Position numbers and translations under genes: made by a program. The notes under the pieces are model-generated. The model ran no database searches, had not been told where the DNA came from, and saw only the letters and a program-made list of their open reading frames with translations. A stretch of 64,000 nt of DNA from Gigaspora rosea (lineage: Eukaryota > Glomeromycota > Glomeromycetes > Diversisporales > Gigasporaceae): the NCBI GenBank assembly GCA_003550325.1, contig QKWP01000244.1, positions 183,288 through 247,287 on the forward strand, in the 5' to 3' direction. Shown piece by piece: positions 55,717 through 64,000 of this stretch (positions are counted from its first letter, which is position 1; every line of letters starts with the position of its first letter).

Positions 55717-58409
55717 TACTATATCTTTATTTGATAGTACCAAAGCCTACCAAGGCCTCACCTAAAAATCTGCATGTCTTTTTTATTTCTATTTTAGAGC
55801 ACAGAACATTTAGTGAATAGTCTTTGAACCTAGTAGCAGCTTGATGAAGTTTGTTATATTAAGTATATTAATTATATAGTTTGATTTTTGTAAAAAGTTT
55901 AATACGAAAGGTTGTTGTGAATTTAAGAAAATTATATAATTTTTAAATATATTTTTTATTAGATTAGTTTTTTCTTTTTGGTTTTTTTTTTTTTTTCTGT
56001 ATTAGGATAGACTTTTTTTTTTGTTTTTTTTTTTGTATTAGTTTTTTTTCTTTTTGATATTATTTGTTTTCTTGATAACTTGTTTGTAATTTTCACTTTT
56101 TTTATTTTACTATTTATAAAGAAAAATTTTAAAAAAAGTAGTATAATCCTAATATAGCATTAACAACTAATCAGTGATATTGAAAATACAAGTTTTAAAT
56201 AAGTTTAGGATCCCGATAAAAATAAATGTTATTTGGCAGGTCACATCTGTGTACTTTAGTATCAAGTGAGTTTTTAATTGGTTGAAGATAAATTATATGC
56301 TTTTAATATAGCAGTAATACAATAGTCACTATAAATCTACAAATAAATAAAACCAAAATTGTTTAATATAAAAAAAATATATATATAAACTATTAAATAT
56401 ATTGTTATTAAATTTTATATTTATACTATATTATTATATATTTATCTCTAGTATAGATAATATTACCAGGATAAACCTGTCTGCATAATAGCCAATACAA
56501 ATTATATTATACGTATAAGCTCTGTGAATACAAACAATACAAATACATATATAGTAAGATACAGTTAGTCCTTAATTCCCACCCAATTGGGCAATATTCT
56601 AATAAATAAACATAAAAAAAACAAAATAAACAAAAAAAATAAATTGATTACATAAGGTACTGTATGTCATTTTAGATAATTAGCAAGGAGAATCTGAATA
56701 TACATTAAAATTTCCTAGTAATAAAATTTTAACATTTACTTAGTAAAATGCAGTTAGAAAAATTTTTTATTTGGAAAATATATTTTAAAAAGATTTTGTT
56801 TTACTAATTGTTAATTAGTTAAAGAGAATTTGCGCACCTGGCAGGAAGATTGAAATATACTGCAAGAAGATTTTACTTAATAAATTTTAATAGCAAATTT
56901 AATAATAATTTTCTGAAAAAAAACAATATTGTGATTAATATATTTTTTATATTATATTTTTTAAAACATGAAAAAAAAAGCTGATGGAGCAATTTATACA
57001 AAATTTTACTAGTAAGATTGTTTTTGAGCCAAAAAGTAAAGTTGTTTTTTAAACAAAAAAATATAAGTTTTATAATACAAGTTTTATTATTTTATTAATA
57101 AAATTTTGTCAAAAACATTACAAAATATATGCAAATAGGTAATTTTTACAGAATTATTAATGCTTATACTACAAAAAAAAGCTAACAATATGATTTACAT
57201 GAAATTTTACTAGTAAATCATTCTTGAACCAATAAGTAAAGTTGTTCTTTGAGCAAAAAATATAAATTTTATAATACAAGTTTTATTATTTTTTTCACTA
57301 CAGTTAAAAATGTTACAAAACATATGCGAAAAGATGATTTTTATAGAATTATTGACAGTTTAAATAAAAAAAAGCTCTTTTGGCACAAATATTCAACCAA
57401 ATCATTTGAAATTTCAGAAAATAAAATTTAAATTTATTCTCTAAAATTTTTGTTAATGCACAGTAATAAATTATATTTGAACTTCTGAAAATTAGTCTAT
57501 AGCACTATAAATTTTTCGTCCTCTTCATTACAAAAATTCCTGAAAAAATGTCCAAAACATAAATCTAAATATTTTTACCAATATTTGACCAAATAATCTA
57601 AAATTTTTATAGTAGACTTTTGAATACTAAGAAATTTACTTACTTAGTAGCATTTTTTGAGGTTTTATTTAAAAAAATACTTTCCAAAATCGATTGAAGT
57701 TAAAGCAAAATTTTTGAAAAATGGCATTATTTGAATTTATAAAAATATTAATAACTTTGTAAGTTTTTAATATTGTTTTTAAAAAACAAAGATATGCTTT
57801 TTAAGTTTCAATTAATAAGTAAGTGATATTAGCATATTATAATTTTTCGTAAATAAATGATAAAATATAAATTTTGTAAAAAAAGTATATAGAAAAAAAT
57901 AAAAAATTGTAAGCCATAACATATATTATCTAATATCCATTTACTATAAGGCCAGACCCTCTTTCCCATCTAAGACCAATTAAAATACTCAATTTTGTTA
58001 TACAAAAAGTATATTTATCTTTATTTTTTTATAATTATAGTTAAATAATTCTTGTTTTTGATTGACTAGTATTCTAAATTGTGTGACCTAAGATATTAGC
58101 TGACCCCTAAAATTTTAGGCAATATCTGTTATTGCTCTTACTATAAATCTTTTTTTTTTTAGTATTTTTTATTTTATACTTAATTTAGTTTATTTTTTTT
58201 TATATTTTAATTTATACTATATCTGATATTTTTTTAATGAAATTAATAATTACAAAAATAACTTTGTTTGTAATTTTAATTTAAAACTTTGTGCTTCTTG
58301 TAATTCTGTTAAAATAGTCAAATACAAATAAAAATTAGAATGAACACTGAATGAACACTAAAAAAATATATAAATATTGTGTAATTTCTTTATTTAATAA
58401 AATTTTTCT
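55717..58409. other. Very AT-rich region, no gene supported
   Basis: T-rich runs at 55970-56100. A pair of similar segments near 57000-57130 and 57195-57320 (TTTACTAGTAAGATTGTTTTTGAGCC / TTTACTAGTAAATCATTCTTGAACC style) indicates a local duplication of about 200 bp. No coding region supported. Confidence 0.45.
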
Positions 58410-58559
58410 TAAAATGTCTGCTTTAAAAATTAAAAAAACCTCAAGCTTAAAAACTCATTGTTTTTCTTGTTGTAAACAACAAATTAAATATAAACCATCT
58501 ATTGAAAACCTAAAAATTTGTTAATACTGTTTTAAAAGAAAAAAATTATTTTGTACACA

Positions 58560-58800
58560 ATATATATATGGATGCTAATTAATTGATTTGCAAATCTATG
58601 TAAAATATAAATTATAGACCAAAATTAAACCCAATTTAAAGTTAGAGTTAGAGTTAGCTTTGAAATTGGAAGAGGTTATAAAATTTTGCAAGGAATTTTT
58701 TTTGTTAAAACCCAAAAAGTAGTTTTATAAGCAAAATTTAAATTATCATATGTACCTGTGTTTATACACTAGTGTACAAATAGTAATTGCCTTTAAAAAA
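58560..58800. repeat. Repeat B2, inverted copy
   Basis: Inverted relative to 44270-44540: AGTTAGAGTTAGAGTTAGC tract, AATTTTTTTTGTTAAAACCC, ending TTTATACACTAGTGTACAAA. Confidence 0.7.
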
Positions 58801-59697
58801 AACTATAAAGAAAATGAATATTAAAACTTCACTAAAATATTATTCTAATAAAATAAAAAGATTAAATTCAATTGTAATTGAAAATAAATTATATATTTCT
58901 AATTTTAAAATGTATGTTTCAATCTTAGAATACAACTAATAAACAATTTGAATATAATTCTTAATTTTGAATAATTTTTAAATTTTTTTATAAATATTGC
59001 AATATTCTTATAATTTATTATTAATAAAAACAAAAATAAATTTAAACAAAAAATATACAAAGATTTGTTATTGTTAATTTTTTTTGTTATTTTTGTCTAA
59101 TTATTAAAATGAAATATAAATGCAGTATTAATTCAAAAACCTATAGGTATTGTTGTTATAAAAAAAAATATTCAAACTACCAAATAAAAAAATAAATGAT
59201 AATAAGTTTACTCTGCTTTATTATTGATATTTTCAAGAATAAAAAACAAACCAACTCTAATTTCACAACTTGAAAATAATGATAGAACCAATAATACTCC
59301 AACAACTATATATACTGAAACAACTTCAACTACAACAATTTCAACAACTACCAAACCTAATTTTGATTTTCTAAAAAGATCTAAAGAATTACCGAATTAA
59401 CTACTAATTCAACTACAGCTACTACTATACCTTCTAGTACCATTTCAACTACTTTTACTGATTTAACTAAAAATAATATTCCTTCAAAAATTACTTCAAT
59501 AACAAAGACTACTAATATTCTATCAAAACCAATATCTAACAATAATATTAGTTGTCAAATTTGCAAAAGAAATTAAAGCAAACTAAAATTGAAGAACATT
59601 TGAAAAAACATATTAGAAATTCTTTTTAGAAGATTTTATACATAATAAATTACAAATAAAAAAAAGCATAGCAGAATTTGATAATATGAAAGCAATA

Positions 59698-60038
59698 TGG
59701 AGTGTGGTCAATTAAAACAGCCCATTTTTACAATTTTTTGAAAAACGAGTTTTTATTAGATTCTTATAAATTTTGACATGATTGACATTTTTCAATTATA
59801 AATGAAAGTCGATATGCATAATAAAAAATCAAGATAATGTAAAAGAAGATTACATGAGGCTGCATAGAGCTCAGCACATTACGAGATTACCCTATAGTCA
59901 CATGCTATATTTAACCAATCAAAATCATTAAATTTGATTAATCCCGGATCAGTCCGAAAATCAAAACAAATAATTAAACTCAATTATCTCAAAATAAGTT
60001 CTATGTAAAAATGGGCTGTTTTAATTGACCACACCCCA
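59698..60038. mobile_element. 341-bp MITE with TA duplication
   Basis: Near-perfect inverted ends of over 30 bp: TGGAGTGTGGTCAATTAAAA / (inverted) TGGGGTGTGGTCAATTAAAA, continuing CAGCCCATTTTTACA. Flanked by TA. It splits the surrounding coding relic (AIW | FYKL). Confidence 0.85.
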
Positions 60039-61639
60039 TATTTTATAAACTTACAGATGTTCAAATAAGAGAATTGATTGAAACAATACAAAAATATATT
60101 GAAAAATATAGTGAACAATTTATTAATTTTATTTTAGATAAAATAAAACAAGAAATTTTATATAATTTTGACAAAATAATGCTTAGTGTAATTGGTTCTA
60201 TAATTAGATTTTCTAATTTATTATTTTTTTTACAAATTTTATTTTTAATTTTTTATATAAATATATTTTAATTTAAAAAAACTTAATATAAAAATGCCAA
60301 TAGTTAATCAAATTGAAAATAAACTACTAGAATTAAAAAACCTTTTAGAATTACAAACCAATATTCTTGAAATAGACAATAATACCTTAATGAATAAAAA
60401 CAAGAACCTTCAAAATATTTTGAATTAAATTATAATCATTTAAATCTCAATAAACAAAAAACTAAAAATGATAATTTATTTATTTGAAAATAATTTAGCA
60501 CTAAAAATTCTAATATTTTTTTTATATATTTCACAATTTTTAAATGTTCAAAAACTTAATCAGATATCATTTACATTTTATTACAATAGTTTTTACTAAG
60601 GGTGTGGTGATTTAGAGAAGTTGGTAAATTGTTACCCCTCAAGTGGCAGGTTTAGGGTTCAAATCTCACTGGCAGCGTTTTGAAAAAATAAACATGTGTT
60701 CTAGTAACTGCTTTTTATCGATCGGTTGGGTATATTACCTGTAGCCTTGGTACACTATCTTGAATAGGAGCTTTTAGGTGTAGTTGTGTATTATTATACA
60801 GATAAATCCAAAAACCCAGAGAAACAGAAACCCATTTGGCAAGTCCCGAATAAGAAGGTAGTAAAGATCTTTGATGGTGCTACTAAAACTGGAGTATCAA
60901 AAACCAGAACCAGAGAACTGGACAATTATAACTTAAGAAACAAGGTTCACCAACCTGACCGTCAGAGTTACACTAGAAGAAAAGGATCTATGCTATGAAA
61001 GTAGGTACTAGGGGAAGAAAACCTATAAGGCACCTAATACCAGGTAGATTGACTCTTTCGAGCTAACTGGATTGGAAGTCTGGAACCTTATAAGGGCAGA
61101 AGTAGATAATGGTAGTAGTTGAGAGTACCTTCTGACTGCAAGTTGTTCATCTCAGTGAATACGTAAGTTATTGAAGTATAGATGAATACCTGGTAGGACA
61201 GGTACTGCACAACCAAGTTTCCTGTTAAAAATAAGCTAGTATCAGAAAATTTTATACATAGATATTGATCAATATATAGCATTTAATCGTTTTATATCGA
61301 TTATATAATATCGTTATATATCGATTAAAATATCGTTATATATTGATTAATTGGATAAAAATCGATATATATCTATAATCGATATATATCATAATATCGT
61401 TATATATCGATTAATTGGATAAAAATTAATATATATCTATAATCGATATATATCATTTTTTTATATTAAATCGTTATATATCTATAAATCGATTATAATC
61501 ATAATTATTTAAAACAATATATATCTATAAATTAATTATAATCATAATTATTTGAAACGATATATGATGTTTAGCAGATCTTTAAAGATTGCATAGTGTT
61601 TGACTGCGTCACGAAAATTTCAACCCGGATCACCAAATA

Positions 61640-61850
61640 AAAAAAAAAAGTAAAATTTCAAAAAAAAGTATGTTAAAAAAAAAGAAAAAGACAAAGTAAA
61701 GAAAACTTGCATAGAAAAAAAAAGCCATTTTGAACGATTTTTACCCTCTCTCCCTTTTACCCCTCCTCTCCCTTTTTTCCTTTCTCTTTTTTTTTTTTCT
61801 CTCTTTTCTTTTTCTCTCTTTCTTTTTTTTTTTTTTTTTTTTTTTTTAAT
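61640..61850. repeat. Purine/pyrimidine-biased low-complexity tract
   Basis: A-rich then strongly CT-rich (61735-61850). The apparent Lys/Arg-rich minus-strand frame here is an artefact of this tract. Confidence 0.8.
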
Positions 61851-62199
61851 ATTTCGAATACTTTCGAAATATTTTAGGACAATCTGCAACCTGTATCATA
61901 TCAATGATGCATTTTACTAATATTTTCGAAATATTTCGATGATTTTTGATAATTGTACTACAAAATCAGATTAGATCTTTGTTTATTTTTTTTTGTTTAT
62001 AATTTAGATCTTCTATCAATTTTACATTGTTTCTTTGTTTTCCTTTTGTTTTTTTTTGGTTTTATTTAGTTTCGTTTAGTTTCATTTTGTTTCATTTAGG
62101 TTCGTTTTGTTTTTTTTTTATTTATAGTTTTTTTTTATTTTTTAATTTTTTTTATTTTATTTCTACACTTTACTACTAGCATTTTGCAAGAAATCCAGT

Positions 62200-62930
62200 G
62201 ACTTCTCGGTACTTAGCGCAAGCTAACTCAGCCTTTCGACACTTTGCAAGAACACACAACTACTTTCTCTAGCAATTTCGAAAGTTCAAGAACGCAAGTT
62301 TTCACAAGTTTTCGCAAGTTTTTGCAAGGTTTCGTTTTATTTTTTTTCATTTCATGTTTTTGTTTTTGTTTTTTTTTATTTTATTAATTTATTTTATTCT
62401 GGCACTTTGCGAAAACCTTCGACGAATTCTAAATTGCAAAAACACGAACTCGAAATGGAGATTTGGGGCTTTGTTTATTTTTTTATTTAGTTTGCTTACA
62501 TTTTTGTTTTTTGTTTGTTTTCTTTTTTTTTTACTTATTTTTTTAACTTTATTTTATTTTATTTATCCTTTACTTATTTCAAAACTTTGCAAAAAAACGA
62601 ATTAACTTTCCGGCACTTTACAAGAACACCAATTCTTTGCAAAAAATCACAAATATGAACGAATATAAGTGAATATGAGCAAAATATAATAGTTTATTTT
62701 TTTTGTTTTTGTTTATTTTGTTATTTTTTCGGGATTGTTTTTTGTTTTTTGTTTGTTTTTTTTTACTTATTTTTTTTATTTTATTTTATTTATTCCTTAC
62801 TTCTTTCAGAACTTTGCAAGAAAACCACCTAACTTTCTGGCACTTTGCAAGAGTAGCAAATATAATCGAATATAAACGAATATAAGCAAATATGAGAGAA
62901 TATAAAGAATATAATAGTTTATTTTTTTTG
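62200..62930 (+). repeat. About 215-227 bp tandem repeat
   Basis: The phrase (T/C)GGCACTTTGCAAGAA recurs at about 62398, 62612 and 62838 (and a weaker form at 62237), each followed by GAATATAA-type words and long T-rich spacers with GTTTTTTGTTTG. Three to four imperfect units. Confidence 0.65.
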
Positions 62931-63594
62931 TTTTCATTTTTTTAATTTTTTTTGGATTTGTTTTTTTTGGATTTATTTTTTTTGTCATTTTTTTTATAAT
63001 AATATATAATATATGTAATATTTAAAATATAATATATAATAAAAAAATAAAATTTTATATTAAATAGCGAAAACTTGTGAATATTGTATATTTAATAAAT
63101 TAAAATATTATATAATAATAATAAATAAAAAAAATTTATAATTAAATTGCGAAAACTTGCGAAAACCTGTAAAATGTTCAAAAAGCATGATTATGTGAAT
63201 ATAATAATTATTAATTGATATCATATCAGATATATATCGATATATATCGATTAATATCAATATATATCGATTATTATTACTATCGATAGTAATCAGCAGG
63301 GGAGTATGGGTATCGATATATATCCTACCGGTTAGTAATCGATATATATCTATATATAAAATTTGCTGATGAGATTGTACCTTTGGGTATGAGAAGGAGT
63401 CCTAAGGGCTTTTACGAAAAGAAACCCAGGTGTTTGGACTGACTGCATAGATAATACAGATATCTGGTGAATCAGTTGAAAGTCAGGTGAAAAGCGGAAG
63501 ATCAGAGAGTTTAAATAGGCAATTTCTGTAGTTGGGTTGCAGGTATGGTAGCTAGTATGGAACCTTTGGACAGACCACTTAAATTAGACAACCC

Positions 63595-63814
63595 CTAACA
63601 TTCTAACAAAAAAAATTCTTTGCAAAATTTTGGTATATACTAATACTAACCCAAATCTTAACACAAACGCTAACCCTAACTCTAATAGCAAAAAAATTTT
63701 TTGCATATTATAATTTGTATTTACTATTGTTGAACACCACTAGTATGATATATACATATTGTTAAAAATTATTATTAAAGATTTATAAACTTTAATATTG
63801 GATAACTTTTGAAC
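63595..63814. repeat. Repeat B2, partial copy
   Basis: AACATTCTAACAAAAAAAAT, a CTAACCCTAACTCTAA tract and CACTAGTATGA end. It replaces the 3' end of the tRNA-headed retroposon. Confidence 0.55.
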
Positions 63815-64000
63815 TAATAATTGTCCAAAATGAAGCAAAGGACCTTTAGTTTCTACGTATCATAATACAAAAGTTACTTTCTTGATGCATCACATATTAA
63901 AAAGCAACTTTGCACTTTTCAATCTGTCCACTCACATGATTTTTAAATTATTTTTAATTGGCCAATTTATGAAATTGATAATAACTTTTAATCTACTAGT
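63815..64000 (-). repeat. Inverted copy of 20155-20340
   Basis: Reverse complement of the LINE-flank/foldback border at 20155-20340 (AAGGACCTTTAGTTTCTACG, GTTACTTTCTTGATGCATCA, CACTCACATGATTTTTAAAT) with few differences. It ends at the window edge in a repeat C arm. Confidence 0.8.

Larger units (their letters stand above)
58410..60430 (+). pseudogene. Decayed plus-strand coding block with C2H2-like finger, unknown
   Basis: Several ATG-started fragments read in the same direction: 58413 (THCFSCC..., paired Cys), 58812, 59109 (Cys-rich), a Thr-rich stretch at 59280-59540 followed by CQICKRN ... HLKKHI (a C2H2-like finger, needing frame corrections), a Lys/Ile-rich helical part at 60050-60200 ending in a hydrophobic C-terminus (to 60271), and a coiled-coil fragment 60295-60428 (ENKLLELKNLLELQTNILE). 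Two repeats interrupt it (58560-58800 and 59698-60038). It looks like one or two AT-rich genes in decay. I cannot name the family; a transposon or virus-like origin is possible but unsupported. Confidence 0.3.
61243..63366. mobile_element. Non-autonomous relative of the Plavaka-like element
   Basis: Left end AGAAAATTTTATACATAGAT, right end (inverted) AGCAAATTTTATATATAGAT. Arrays of ATCGATATATATCGATT-like units occupy 61260-61565 and 63215-63360. The right terminal 40 bp are almost identical to 18630-18670. The interior has no transposase; it consists of poly-pyrimidine/purine tracts and a satellite-like tandem repeat. Target duplication unclear. Confidence 0.7.
60600..63594 (+). mobile_element. 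tRNA-headed retroposon, copy 3, split by a transposon
   Basis: 5' part 60600-61236 (tRNA-like head; GGGTTCAAATCTC B box; open frame 60786-60998 with EKQKPIWQVPNKKV) and 3' part 63370-63594 (GAAGATCAGAGAGTTTAAAT ...) align with copy 2 on either side of the AAGC(C/T)AG|ATTGTACC junction, so the 2.1-kb element between them inserted into it. The poly(A) end is replaced by repeat B2 sequence at 63595. Confidence 0.8.

Noticed and set aside
61620-61889. Lys/Arg-rich 89-codon minus-strand frame
   Set aside because: Product of a low-complexity purine/pyrimidine tract.
62354-62988. Phe/Leu-rich short frames resembling membrane proteins
   Set aside because: They follow from T-rich tandem repeat sequence on either strand.

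Overview
The window looks like nuclear DNA of a repeat-rich, extremely AT-rich early-diverging fungus, most plausibly an arbuscular mycorrhizal fungus (Rhizophagus-like, Glomeromycotina). This is inferred from composition, short GT..AG introns of about 60-75 bp, a fungal velvet-family gene, and the repeat types: Ty3/Gypsy, Plavaka-like DNA transposon, LINE relic, and many MITEs and foldback repeats with (C)TAACCC-like tracts. No species call can be proven from the sequence alone.

Layout. 0.3-10.5 kb: one minus-strand Ty3/Gypsy LTR retrotransposon with recognisable LTR ends, PPT, PBS, gag, protease, a post-protease zinc-knuckle array, RT, RNase H and integrase. Its reading frames are broken, and a 332-bp hAT-type MITE sits between RT and RNase H. 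11.9-18.7 kb: a Plavaka/KDZ-like DNA transposon bounded by arrays of AATCGATATATATCGATT-like subterminal repeats. It carries a broken minus-strand transposase (crossed by a 775-bp assembly gap) and a divergent plus-strand five-exon gene of unknown function whose introns hold minisatellites. 18.7-27.6 kb: foldback repeats, a LINE 3' relic with an RNase H-like end, MITEs nested in MITEs, and very AT-rich sequence.

27.6-36 kb: the only clear host-gene island. A seven-exon velvet-domain gene (31470-34247, 569 codons) is open across all splice junctions. 36-64 kb returns to dense repeats. These include a roughly 1.02-kb tRNA-headed, poly(A)-tailed retroposon (two copies with target-site duplications, a third split by a transposon), several hAT-type elements with 8-bp duplications (one inside another), five PIF/Harbinger-type MITEs with TAA duplications, TA-flanked Tc1/pogo-type MITEs, and repeated long palindromes.

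The elements do not form a pathway. They record successive nested insertions around a single expressed-looking regulator. The most interesting points are the divergent two-gene transposon with a shorter relative elsewhere in the window, the 1-kb tRNA-headed retroposon, the palindrome family, and the observation that nearly every premature stop in the decayed coding regions can be explained by one C:G to T:A transition.
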